A stretch of DNA of 64,000 nucleotides from Planktothricoides raciborskii GIHE-MW2. GTDB lineage: Bacteria > Cyanobacteriota > Cyanobacteriia > Cyanobacteriales > Laspinemataceae. Within the stretch, counting starts at the first letter, position 1; each line of letters opens with the position of its first letter. The notes beneath the pieces are model-generated. The model was given only the letters and a program-made list of their open reading frames with translations. It was not told the DNA's origin and searched no databases. The stretch spans positions 5,939,001-6,003,000 of the forward strand of contig NZ_CP159837.1 of NCBI RefSeq assembly GCF_040564635.1, read 5' to 3'. The translations under genes and the position numbers were made by a program. Below are positions 16,930 to 25,219 of this stretch, piece after piece.

Positions 16930-17141
16930 TTTGGTTAAAGAAGATTCTAAATATAACTTTTAATTCCATTACATAGCTTAATATTTCCGCACCTAACAAG
17001 CAAGGGTGTGGGCAGACCAGATCCCTGATTTTGCCAAAAAACCGAGAATTTCATCGACAAGCATCTAGCTTAGAAACGGGGTACTATGAGAAACTGGTAA
17101 TAAAGGTTAACGATTGTTGTATCTTATCTCTGACTTGTAAC

Positions 17142-17147
17142 AAGGAG
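17142..17147 (+). promoter_or_regulatory. Ribosome binding site of petG
   Basis: AAGGAG lies seven bases before a GTG start codon. It is the strongest Shine-Dalgarno in this area and fixes the start of the tiny petG gene. Confidence 0.85.
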
Positions 17148-17154
17148 ACTTAAC

Positions 17155-17250
17155 GTGGTAGAACCCTTACTTTCTGGTATCGTCCTGGGACTGATTTTTG
17201 TGACTTTGACTGGTTTATTTGTCGCGGCTTATCAACAGTATCAGCGGTAA
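17155..17250 (+). CDS. petG: Cytochrome b6f complex subunit 5 (PetG)
   Basis: This 31-residue single-span membrane protein reads [18 protein letters not shown], then [13 protein letters not shown]. The [14 protein letters not shown] start and GLFVAAY...QY are the diagnostic PetG pattern. It is a small stabilising subunit of the cytochrome b6f complex in the thylakoid membrane. It uses GTG as start, supported by AAGGAG at 17142. At 31 residues it ends about six residues before most PetG proteins (typically ~37), lacking the usual short hydrophilic tail. It is convergent with rsmD, with only 3 bp between the stops. Confidence 0.93.
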   Translation: MVEPLLSGIVLGLIFVTLTGLFVAAYQQYQR

Positions 17251-17253
17251 ACC

Positions 17254-17841
17254 CTAGTCTGTAACTAGCCGATAGAAGGTGACGGCAGTATTTCCGTACA
17301 CTTTCTGTCGGCAAATTTCTAAGATTGGCCGATCCGTTTGTGCTTCATCGGTTTCTGGGGATAAGTCGCGATCGCCAAAGCATACCGGAGGCATATCGCG
17401 GTCATGTTCGACGGCCATTTCCCCATCGGGCGCCAGCAGAGACGCGGCTAGGGAAATCACTGGCTGATATAAATCGCTGGCATAAGGCGGATCGAAATAG
17501 ATGCGATCGAACTGTTGACCCGCCAGATTTTTCAACTGCTTGACCACATCCCCCCGTAAAACTTGAAAAGATTGCTCATCATTGGCAACTTTAGCTAAAT
17601 TTTCTTGAATAATTCCCCAAGCCCGACCGGACTGTTCGATCGCTACTACCTCAGAAGCCCCTCTACACAATGCTTCTGCACTCATCGAACCAGCCCCGGC
17701 ACATAAATCTAACCACCGACAGCCGGAAATACTTCCCTGCCAAATATTAAAAATAGCTTCGCGGACTCGCGCTGAGGTCGGGCGAGTTTGCTGTCCGGGT
17801 ACGGTTTTTAATAGGCGATTGCCGTAGATTCTTAAGCTCAT
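17254..17841 (-). CDS. rsmD: 16S rRNA (guanine(966)-N(2))-methyltransferase RsmD
   Basis: A 195-residue class I methyltransferase. RPTSARVREAIFNIWQ is the RsmD N-terminal signature. WLDLCAGAGSMSAEALCRGA is the SAM-binding motif I, and FDRIYFDPPYASDLY contains the catalytic DPPY of N6/N2 methylases. It methylates G966 of 16S rRNA during small-subunit assembly. It is convergent with petG, with the stops nearly touching. Downstream on its other side lies a large family B repeat cluster. Confidence 0.93.
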   Translation of the reverse strand: MSLRIYGNRLLKTVPGQQTRPTSARVREAIFNIWQGSISGCRWLDLCAGAGSMSAEALCRGASEVVAIEQSGRAWGIIQENLAKVANDEQSFQVLRGDVVKQLKNLAGQQFDRIYFDPPYASDLYQPVISLAASLLAPDGEMAVEHDRDMPPVCFGDRDLSPETDEAQTDRPILEICRQKVYGNTAVTFYRLVTD

Positions 17842-17889
17842 TAATTAGGCGTAATTCTAAATTTCCATTAATATTAAAGCATTAAAGCA

Positions 17890-18503
17890 ATTTTTGTAGG
17901 GGCGAAGCATTCCGGCAGATATTTTTCGGTGAAAACGATAAATTTAATCCCGGAATGCTTCGCCCTTAATTGAGCAAAACACAAATTTTTGTAGGGGCGA
18001 AGCATTCCGGCAGATATTTTTCGGTGAAAATGATAAATTTAATCCCGGAATGCTTCGCCCTTAATTGTAGGGGCAAAGCATTCCGGCAGATATTTGGCGG
18101 TGAAAACGATAAATTTAATCCCGGAATGCTTCGCCCTTAGATGTTTATGATGAATAAAATTATCGGCGGTTAGGGCGAAGCATTCCGGGAATAAGGTTAA
18201 TATTTTTAGCCATAAATTATCGGTGGTCAGGGCGAAGCATTCCGGGACTAAGGTTAATATTTTTACCCATAAATTATTTGCCGGAATGCTTTGCCCCTAC
18301 AACCTCCATCGTAAAATTATCGGCGGTTAGGGCGAAGCATTCCGGTACTAAGGTTAATATTTTTACCGATAAATTATTTGCCGGAATGCTTTGCCCCTAC
18401 AGCCATGAAAATAAAATTATCGGCGGTTAGGGCGAAGCATTCCGGTACTAAGGTTAATATTTTTCCCGATAAATTATTTGCCGGAATGCTTTGCCCCTAC
18501 AGT
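17890..18503. repeat. Large cluster of family B palindromic repeats
   Basis: At least six units of ~90-110 bp occur here. Each has a GGGGCGAAGCATTCCGG arm, a core around AATATTTTTACC-type sequence, and a CCGGAATGCTTCGCCC arm. The first three read in one orientation and the later ones in the opposite orientation. They fill the 690-bp gap between rsmD and the YkgJ-like gene. The ORF crossing it is repeat translation. Confidence 0.92.
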
Positions 18504-18532
18504 GATTTGGCGGCGATTTTGTTGGCAAAATA

Positions 18533-19120
18533 TCATTCACCGCCATCACCAGTAAGTTGGGCAATTAAACCCACTCGTTGCAAAGCCAATGTTAAAGCTT
18601 GATTAATGGGAAATCTTTCAATTCCCGATGGATCTAGCATGGCCAATTGAATAGATATTTCAGCAAAATTCGGGGCGGGTAATCCATCAGCGATCGCGGC
18701 TTTGGTTTGCGCGACGGTTTCTGGCATCATTTCTTTGTGCCGAATACAAGCGGCTAATTCCGGTTTTCCCTGTTTATTTGTCACCGTGGCAAAGGCAAAT
18801 AAACGACAAAGACTGGGACGAAATTCATAAACAGAACAACGACCATTTCCCGGTACAAAAGGGTCAGGTTGGTAGAACACACAAGGGCCACGGTTTTCCA
18901 CGGCTTGCGATCGAGAAAGCCACTCCAAAGCTTCTCCTCGTTGCCACAATTCTAAGGCCAAGGGAATCATTTCTAACACCGTCGTTTCCACCTCTGGGTT
19001 TTCACAACAACGACCGCAACCAGCCGGACAATTTAACCCAGTTGCGGCTTGCAATACGGCAGTTTGTCCCTCGATTTGGGCAAAAATTTCTTTTACTTGC
19101 TGAATAACATCGGCATTCAT
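18533..19120 (-). CDS. YkgJ-family cysteine cluster protein
   Basis: A 195-residue protein with a clear zinc/iron-chelating cysteine cluster. LNCPAGCGRCCENPE gives the CxxCxxCC-type motif. GPCVFYQPD, GRCSVYEFRPSLCRLFAF supply the further cysteines of the YkgJ family (PF03692). The remaining residues are a helical extension. Proteins of this family bind a metal cluster and are poorly characterised; an oxidoreductase role is often assumed. It is transcribed alone between repeat clusters. Confidence 0.87.
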   Translation of the reverse strand: MNADVIQQVKEIFAQIEGQTAVLQAATGLNCPAGCGRCCENPEVETTVLEMIPLALELWQRGEALEWLSRSQAVENRGPCVFYQPDPFVPGNGRCSVYEFRPSLCRLFAFATVTNKQGKPELAACIRHKEMMPETVAQTKAAIADGLPAPNFAEISIQLAMLDPSGIERFPINQALTLALQRVGLIAQLTGDGGE

Positions 19121-19200
19121 ATAATTAGGCTAAATTCCTACCCCTTAGAGGCAAAAATAAAATCATTCTAAATTTAGCGTATTTTTGCCCAAAAAGATCG

Positions 19201-19257
19201 CCGTAGGGTGGGCATTGCCGACCCTACGGGGAATTCCTAGGTGGGCATTGCCCACCT
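19201..19257. repeat. GTAGGGTGGGCATTGCC-type inverted repeat
   Basis: CCGTAGGGTGGGCATTGCC is followed by GACCCTACGGGG and a second copy GTGGGCATTGCCCACC. It is a relative of the family C palindromes, lying between the GH57 gene and the YkgJ-like gene. Confidence 0.7.
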
Positions 19258-19276
19258 CAGACCGAATTTCTAGGGA

Positions 19277-20788
19277 TTACATCAAAGCTTCACCTCGACG
19301 ATAAATTTCCCGCGCATAATCCGTCCAAACTCCTTGCCCCCAGTAGCGAAAACAACTGGTTTGGAGTAATAAATTATACAGCAAAGCTTCGCGATAATCT
19401 GCTTGACGAGTAATTGCTGAATTTTCAGCTAATAAAGGGTCAAATTTTTGGTGAAATTTGGCACTTAATTGATTCATCGGTTCCAGGACATTTTCATATC
19501 CTTTAACCCAGCTAATATGATTTGTCCAAGAAGCCCCATCAACATGAAAATTATGATGTTCTTTTTTCGCATCTTGGATAGCTTTTTCTACCGCTTCCGG
19601 GGTACAATGATTTAAATCCACTCGTTCCCAGATTAAATGTTGCCCGATCGCCTGACAAGGGGGATAATCTTCCGGGTGACATCCGGCAGCTTCAATTAAT
19701 TCTAAATATTCGGTGCCATTTAAAGCCACCACCTCCGCTTTTACCCCACCTTCTGCCTGAATTTTATAGGTGGCTTGCTTGAAAGCATCGGGAAATTCAT
19801 TCATCATCACCCCGCCATTTTCCCCGTCGCCAATTTGGGTGACTAAAGCGGGAATAGAATTATTAGAGAAACCGGGTTTTTCTAAAAAACCCGGTTTCTG
19901 GCGATCGCGAGTTTTAGCCTCATAATAGGGCTGCATTTGCGCCACCAATTTAGTATCAGAACCTTGGGTTTTAATCAAAGCGGTGATGCTAATAGTTTCC
20001 CCGTGGGAATTGCGGGCAACTAAGCGATTTGGCAGATATTTTTCCCGCAAATAAGACCCATCTAAAGATTCTACGGAATGTTCTTGTACCATCACCCAGC
20101 GATAGCCACATTCTTTCAGGGCTTTGATATATTCAAATAGAGTATCCGGGTGATTGGGTAAGTGCATTTCTGGGGGAGAAAATCCTTTAACCCGCCCTAA
20201 AGCTTCCCAGCCAAAAATTGCGGCAAAATGATGTTGCCATGCTTGAATATGTAGTTTGATATCGGGAATGGGAGTAGTGGGAACTACGGAATGACTCCAG
20301 AGAGTTCCCAGCCATTCTACATAAGGTTGATATTCGGGATTACAGGTAATTTTTTTCAGGTTATTCAGAATATCTTCTCGCCCCATTTGTTGAAAAGCCC
20401 AGAGGAGATTTCCCGAATAATCTAACATCACACGAGGATTACAGCCATTAGCCACTAATTCGGGAATAAAATCTCCCATGCGACTGTAGCAATAGGCAAA
20501 TGGCCCCGCATTATGATTATCCCCTTCTCCGGGATGTTCAAACATATATTGAAGGTTGCTAATTAGTTCGCCATTTTGCCCAGCAGGAATCGTCGGTTGG
20601 TGCATATGTAGCGCGATCGCGAATGCAGCTTTAATGTCCTCAATTTTAATATTCGTCTTTGACAAAAATACGGGTCGATCTTGGGTGGCGATCGCCTGCA
20701 CGTCTGCTTCCCACCCGCAGATATTCGGCCAGCCATCAATCGATGGGCTTAAATGGGGTAAAGTCCGATCCGTTGCTGTAGCTATCAT
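19277..20788 (-). CDS. Glycoside hydrolase family 57 protein
   Basis: A 503-residue GH57-type enzyme. Visible features are AAFAIALHMHQPTIPAGQNG (the conserved HxHQP start of GH57), LDYSGNLLWAFQQMG, LGTLWSHSVVPTTPIPDIKLH and GFSPPEMHLPNHPD. The Glu in PPEM is the likely catalytic region. A GDGENGGVMMNEFP segment follows. By family it acts on alpha-glucans (amylase, branching or transferase); the substrate is not determined. Residues about 291-308 ([15 protein letters not shown]) are translated from a family A repeat at 19867-19911. It separates AKTRD from SIPALVTQIGDG, so this segment is probably an insertion. Confidence 0.88.
   Translation of the reverse strand: MIATATDRTLPHLSPSIDGWPNICGWEADVQAIATQDRPVFLSKTNIKIEDIKAAFAIALHMHQPTIPAGQNGELISNLQYMFEHPGEGDNHNAGPFAYCYSRMGDFIPELVANGCNPRVMLDYSGNLLWAFQQMGREDILNNLKKITCNPEYQPYVEWLGTLWSHSVVPTTPIPDIKLHIQAWQHHFAAIFGWEALGRVKGFSPPEMHLPNHPDTLFEYIKALKECGYRWVMVQEHSVESLDGSYLREKYLPNRLVARNSHGETISITALIKTQGSDTKLVAQMQPYYEAKTRDRQKPGFLEKPGFSNNSIPALVTQIGDGENGGVMMNEFPDAFKQATYKIQAEGGVKAEVVALNGTEYLELIEAAGCHPEDYPPCQAIGQHLIWERVDLNHCTPEAVEKAIQDAKKEHHNFHVDGASWTNHISWVKGYENVLEPMNQLSAKFHQKFDPLLAENSAITRQADYREALLYNLLLQTSCFRYWGQGVWTDYAREIYRRGEALM
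19867..19911. repeat. Family A element inside the GH57 coding sequence
   Basis: GAGAAACCGGGTTTTTCT is followed by AAAAACCCGGTTTCTGGCGATCGC. It lies in frame on the minus-strand gene and encodes [11 protein letters not shown]-like residues, without a stop. Confidence 0.88.
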
Positions 20789-20918
20789 AATTTTTTAGTT
20801 TTCCAGATAATTGTCCAGGTATTTTTTTGTAAAAAATTTACATAGAATGCAAACTTATACTTATATAATATATCATGGATAGAGAAAATACATTTTCTGA
20901 ATAAATCACCTAAAAATT

Positions 20919-21812
20919 GTGTTTGCCTCTTTTCTCCCATCCGACGTGCAAAAATTGACGGAATCAACCTCAATTTCCCTGGCGGAAAAAATTCAGCGCC
21001 AAGATATTGTCACCAGTTTGACCCCTGAAGCCATTGCTACTTCTTATGTTTGTCAAGGCAATGGCAGTACACCGATATTATTTCTGCATGGGTTTGATGG
21101 TTCCTTATTGGAAAGCCGACGACTTTTGCCATTACTCGCAACTCATTACCAAACTTATGCGATCGATTTATTAGGGTTTGGGTTTACCGACAGAATGGCA
21201 GGCACTCCTTTTAATCCCACTGCGATTAAAACTCATCTCTATTACACTTGGAAAACTCTGATTAGTCAGCCGATGATTTTAATTGGGGTTTCTATGGGAG
21301 GGGGGGTTGCCCTTGATTTTACTCTCACCTATCCAGAAGCAGTGCAAAAATTGGTACTAATTGATAGTGCGGGTTTTGCCAAAGGGCCAGCGATCGGTAA
21401 ATATTTAATTCCCCCTTTGGGATATTTGGCGACTGAATTTTTGCGAAATGCCAATGTGCGGCGAAAAATTAGCCTTAATGCTTACAAAGACCCGAAATTT
21501 GCTACTACCGATTCTGACATTTGTGCCTCCTTGCATTTACAAATGCCGGGGTGGAGTAAAGCCCTAATTGATTTTACCAAAAGTGGGGGTTATAATTTTT
21601 TGGCGAATCACACTGATGAATTTGCCAAAATTCAACAAGATACCCTGGTTTTGTGGGGAGATTCTGACATAATCTTAGGCACTGGTGATGCAGAAAAATT
21701 TACCCAAGTCATACCCAATAGTCAGTTAATTTGGATTGAAAATTGCGGTCATGTGCCTCACTTGGAACAAGCGGAAATTACCGCTAAACATATTCTTGAT
21801 TTTGTAGCCTAA
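20919..21812 (+). CDS. Alpha/beta hydrolase
   Basis: A 297-residue alpha/beta-fold hydrolase. It has the oxyanion-region motif LFLHGFDGSLLESRRLLP, LLGFGFTDRM, and the nucleophile elbow GVSMGGGVALDF with the catalytic Ser. The acid residue is probably in VLWGDSDIILG, and the catalytic His is in NCGHVPHLEQ. The substrate is unknown; lipases, haloperoxidases and esterases share this layout. The assigned start is a GTG at 20919 with no strong RBS, so the first ~10-30 residues are uncertain. It is divergent from the GH57 gene. Confidence 0.88.
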   Translation: MFASFLPSDVQKLTESTSISLAEKIQRQDIVTSLTPEAIATSYVCQGNGSTPILFLHGFDGSLLESRRLLPLLATHYQTYAIDLLGFGFTDRMAGTPFNPTAIKTHLYYTWKTLISQPMILIGVSMGGGVALDFTLTYPEAVQKLVLIDSAGFAKGPAIGKYLIPPLGYLATEFLRNANVRRKISLNAYKDPKFATTDSDICASLHLQMPGWSKALIDFTKSGGYNFLANHTDEFAKIQQDTLVLWGDSDIILGTGDAEKFTQVIPNSQLIWIENCGHVPHLEQAEITAKHILDFVA

Positions 21813-21813
21813 A

Positions 21814-21885
21814 GGTAGGGTGCGTTAGGCGGTGACAGGAATTGGAGACATTTTCCCAAATCTAAAATCCGCCGTAACGCACCAC
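21814..21885. repeat. Family C palindromic repeat
   Basis: GGTAGGGTGCGTTAGGCGGTGA is followed after ~40 bp by its complementary end ATCCGCCGTAACGCACC. It lies between the hydrolase and the FemAB-like gene, which converge here. It may act as a shared terminator. Confidence 0.88.
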
Positions 21886-21906
21886 TATATTATATAAATT
21901 TATTCA

Positions 21907-23100
21907 TCAAAATTTTAGTTCAGGTAAGGTTTGTTTGAAAGGCAAATCCTGATTAATGGCATCGATTTGTTGTTGTTCAATTTTGTTGACTTCATTTAAA
22001 TAAGGCCGTAAAATTTGACCAAAACGCTGATTATAAAAGCGATGTAAACTATGATTGGGCATAGCAGGAAATCCTCGGCGTTTTTTATGTTGTCCCCCTG
22101 CCCCTGGGTCAAAAAGTTGGATGCCATTTTGAATCCCCCATTCAATCGGTGAATAGTAACAAGCGTCAAAGTGGAGACAATCAATTTCTTGATTGCAGCC
22201 CCAATATCGCCCATAAAGCCGATCGCCTTTAGTCACACAAAAAGACATAGCTACCGGGTGATGTTCTTCCCCTTCGGGATAAGCGGCAATAAATATCACT
22301 CGGTGGCGATAATTATGATGCAGCATTTCAAAGAAATTCTTGGTTAAATATTTGCTGCCCCACCAGCCAAATTTATCGCAATGGTCGCTATAAAATTTAT
22401 ACATTTGAGGAAATAAACTATGGGGAATGTCTTCGCCGTGGTGTATTTTTACCACTAAACCCGCTTGCCCGATCGCCTTCCGTTCTCGTTTAATATTCCG
22501 CCGTTGGTTAGCGTTAAAAATTCCTAGGTAATCATCAAAGGTATTAAAACCTTTATTTTCCCAAATATAGCTATGGTGCAACCAACTGACGAACCCGTGA
22601 CGTTCCATAACTAAACGCCATTCTGGATCGACATAGAGAAAATTGCAACCGGATACATTTTGGCGATCGCAAAAGCGATCAATTTCCCTGACCATTAACT
22701 CGGTCAATGTATCTTCATCTTCTCCAGGGGCGATTAAAAATCGATATCCCGTAGCGGGGGTAAATGGACTCATGCCCAGCATTTTGGGATAGTATTCGAT
22801 GCCCAAACGATAGGCTAAATCAGCCCATTGATGATCGAAAACAAATTCCCCATAACTGTGACCTTTTAAATAAAGCGGGGCAGCAGCAATTAGTTCTTTT
22901 CCTCGCCACACGGTTAAATGAGTGGGCAACCAGCCAGCTTTTCCCACCGCACTATTGGATCTTTCGAGATTATGCAACCAATTCCACTCTAAAAAAGGCG
23001 TTTTTAAAGGCATGGCCATTGCATCCCAAGGTTCTTGGGGAATTTCTTGAATACTGTGAATCCAGGCAACAGAAATATGAGATTTAATCTGTTCTAGCAT
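21907..23100 (-). CDS. FemAB-like (DUF482/PF04339) acyltransferase-fold protein
   Basis: A 397-residue protein that fits the PF04339 peptidoglycan-biosynthesis-like family. Visible are WNWLHNLERSNS, GWLPTHLTVWRGKELIAAAP, NANQRRNIKRERKAI, GRYWGCNQEIDCLHFDACYY and QLFDPGAGGQHKKRRGF. The N- and C-terminal halves each look like a GNAT-type fold. The substrate is not established. I prefer the ATG at 23098-23100 over a GTG six bases upstream. Neighbours read divergently or away, so no operon is apparent. Confidence 0.83.
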   Translation of the reverse strand: MLEQIKSHISVAWIHSIQEIPQEPWDAMAMPLKTPFLEWNWLHNLERSNSAVGKAGWLPTHLTVWRGKELIAAAPLYLKGHSYGEFVFDHQWADLAYRLGIEYYPKMLGMSPFTPATGYRFLIAPGEDEDTLTELMVREIDRFCDRQNVSGCNFLYVDPEWRLVMERHGFVSWLHHSYIWENKGFNTFDDYLGIFNANQRRNIKRERKAIGQAGLVVKIHHGEDIPHSLFPQMYKFYSDHCDKFGWWGSKYLTKNFFEMLHHNYRHRVIFIAAYPEGEEHHPVAMSFCVTKGDRLYGRYWGCNQEIDCLHFDACYYSPIEWGIQNGIQLFDPGAGGQHKKRRGFPAMPNHSLHRFYNQRFGQILRPYLNEVNKIEQQQIDAINQDLPFKQTLPELKF

Positions 23101-23167
23101 AACCACAAAAGAATAGAGGGTTTAAACTCTAGGTTAATCCAATGTCACGGGAAAAGCTAACTAAAAC

Positions 23168-23905
23168 CTAAGAAACTCGATTTTTGATTGAATAGTGCAA
23201 AAATAGCTCTTGATCCACCTCTTTAACCTCCAAGAGTTGCAAGCGGGGCGCCATCTGGGTGGGCAAGCCTGGGCCATCTACCGGCGTTGGGGCGCGATCG
23301 CCCCCAATAAGTAAAGGGCAGACGGTCAGCCATAACTCATCAATGGCATCAATGGTCAGCAAAGAACCCACCAGTTCACCACCGCCCAAAACCGCTAGGC
23401 GTTCGAGTCCCATTTGAGCAAAATGGGCTAAAGCCGCCAATAAATCCACCTCTCCTTCTGGAGTTTCAAAGGTAAAAATATGCTCCCATTTATTATTTAA
23501 TTCATTTAATTCATCAGCGGATGATTGTGATTGCCAATTTTTTACTCCTATTTTAGTGGTGACTAACCAACGGGAAATCGGTTGCTGAAAAAAACGCATT
23601 TGCGGGTCAATTTTGCCCGATCGCGAACAAATAATTTGCATCGGTTGTGGAGGTTTTCCCTGTTGCTTTCTGTGGGCTAATAATTCTGGATTGCTTACGG
23701 GCATAGCCGAACCGCCAGACCGCAGAGTTCCCGCCCCACCTAACACCGCATCCGCTAGGGCAACCTGTGTTTCTAAATGGGCTTTATCGGCGGGAGAACC
23801 AAATAAGATGGGCGATCGCATGGCATCAGAAATTTTCCCATCAGCACTCATAGCCAATACCACCGTCGTATGTGGTCGATTTAACCGATTTTCGTTCATA
23901 ATCAT
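23168..23905 (-). CDS. RibD C-terminal-type reductase (dihydrofolate reductase fold)
   Basis: A 245-residue protein: PHTTVVLAMSADGKISD, ADAVLGGAGTLRSG, then LAALAHFAQMGLERLAVLGGGELVGSLL and DELWLTVCPLLIGG. These are the strands of the RibD C-terminal domain (NADPH-dependent reductase of the deaminated pyrimidine in riboflavin synthesis). The deaminase domain of full RibD is absent, so this may be a stand-alone pyrimidine reductase or a DHFR-fold relative. Two in-frame ATGs lie at the start (23905 and 23899). Confidence 0.85.
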   Translation of the reverse strand: MIMNENRLNRPHTTVVLAMSADGKISDAMRSPILFGSPADKAHLETQVALADAVLGGAGTLRSGGSAMPVSNPELLAHRKQQGKPPQPMQIICSRSGKIDPQMRFFQQPISRWLVTTKIGVKNWQSQSSADELNELNNKWEHIFTFETPEGEVDLLAALAHFAQMGLERLAVLGGGELVGSLLTIDAIDELWLTVCPLLIGGDRAPTPVDGPGLPTQMAPRLQLLEVKEVDQELFLHYSIKNRVS

Positions 23906-23980
23906 AAAAATTAATTATTAACATTTATTCGCAAAATATAGCATAGCACTTTTCAGAGTTATAAAGTAAAAAAAACTGTC

Positions 23981-24000
23981 ATTCCCGCGAAGGCGGGAAT
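23981..24000. repeat. ATTCCCGC...GCGGGAAT hairpin
   Basis: ATTCCCGCGAAGGCGGGAAT forms an 8-bp stem with a short loop. This palindrome is a widespread bacterial repeat. Here it lies between the EamA transporter gene and the RibD-like gene. Confidence 0.8.
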
Positions 24001-24111
24001 CCAGAAAATGTCTGTACTCAGAATAATAACCGCTATATAGGCAAACACCGAAGGCTTGCCTCTACAAAAATTGTCTATTTTTGTTTATTTTTGTCTAGTT
24101 TTGTTTATGAT

Positions 24112-25080
24112 TTACGGCAATCGCCGATGTTCTAAACTGAGCATCGCGACACTCAATGTCACAATTATCACACCGAATAATTGCCAATAATTCAGGGTTT
24201 CTTGAATTGTAAACCAGGCCAAAATTACTGTCAAAGCTGGGTTAGTAGCGCTAATCATAGAGGCAGAAGTTGCCCCGATTAAACTAATGCCAAAATTATT
24301 CATCAAATGTCCGGTCAAAGTGAAGATCGCGGATAAAAGTCCGCCCACCCACAGCGGTGCCCAGTTCATTTCAGATTCAGGGTTATGCCAAATGAATAAA
24401 CTGATGCCAGCAAGTACCAAAGTAGTAGCAAAACTGATCCAAGTAAAGGGAACTGGATGCATTTTGTCCTCAAATATTTTTTGGGCATTCACCGTATAAA
24501 GGGCATAAGTAATGCCCGATGCAATGCCCAAAATTACCCCCACCAGACTATAACTCTGGTCGCTACTTTGGTGATGGGGAATTGTCAGAAAAATGCCAGA
24601 TAAAATTAGACCCATCACTAGCCAGCGAAACCGACTGGGAGCACTGCCAAAGAATTGCCAAGAAAATAGGGCAGTAAAGACGGGATAAGTAAAAAATAGC
24701 GTCATGGCAATTCCCGTTTCAATTAAGCCAATGGAGAGATAAAGTAGGGCTAAATAGAGAAACATTAACAGTCCTCCAGCAAGCGATCGCCACAACATAA
24801 TGCGGGATTCAGACTGATTTAATCCTCGAATATCTTGCCAAGTGTTGGAATAGAGTTTGCTAGACAAACCTGCCATTAATGGCACCACTAATAGCATTCG
24901 CATAAACAGCAGCAAAAAAGAATTTTCTAAAGTGGGGAGAACATATCCGCCAATGATAAACTCTCCAAACATTGTGTATTGATTAAAGAGAATTCTGACA
25001 ATCACATTTTGGAAACAGAAAAAAAACGAGGCCAGCAGAACAATGGCAAATCCCAGCATACAATCAAAAGTAGACGGCAT
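24112..25080 (-). CDS. EamA/DMT-family transporter
   Basis: A 322-residue protein with about ten hydrophobic segments, in two repeats of five. Examples are FAIVLLASFFFCFQNVIV, LLMFLYLALLYLSIG, WLVMGLILSGIFLTI and LSAIFTLTGHLMNNFGISLIG. The last repeat ends with ATNPALTVILAWFTIQETLNYWQLFGVIIV, the usual EamA tail with the conserved Pro and Glu. It is a plasma-membrane exporter or permease of the drug/metabolite superfamily. The substrate cannot be told from sequence. It is divergent from the following RTX gene. Confidence 0.88.
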   Translation of the reverse strand: MPSTFDCMLGFAIVLLASFFFCFQNVIVRILFNQYTMFGEFIIGGYVLPTLENSFLLLFMRMLLVVPLMAGLSSKLYSNTWQDIRGLNQSESRIMLWRSLAGGLLMFLYLALLYLSIGLIETGIAMTLFFTYPVFTALFSWQFFGSAPSRFRWLVMGLILSGIFLTIPHHQSSDQSYSLVGVILGIASGITYALYTVNAQKIFEDKMHPVPFTWISFATTLVLAGISLFIWHNPESEMNWAPLWVGGLLSAIFTLTGHLMNNFGISLIGATSASMISATNPALTVILAWFTIQETLNYWQLFGVIIVTLSVAMLSLEHRRLP

Positions 25081-25219
25081 TATGATTGTACGCCTATTTT
25101 ATTTAAATTAAATCTAAATCGGTTACTTTTTTTGGAATTGGCTGAAATTTTTTCAAATTGTCCTGATAAACGACCGGCGAGTATGTATCAGGGAATAAGA
25201 GTGTTCTGGAGTCTTCCTA

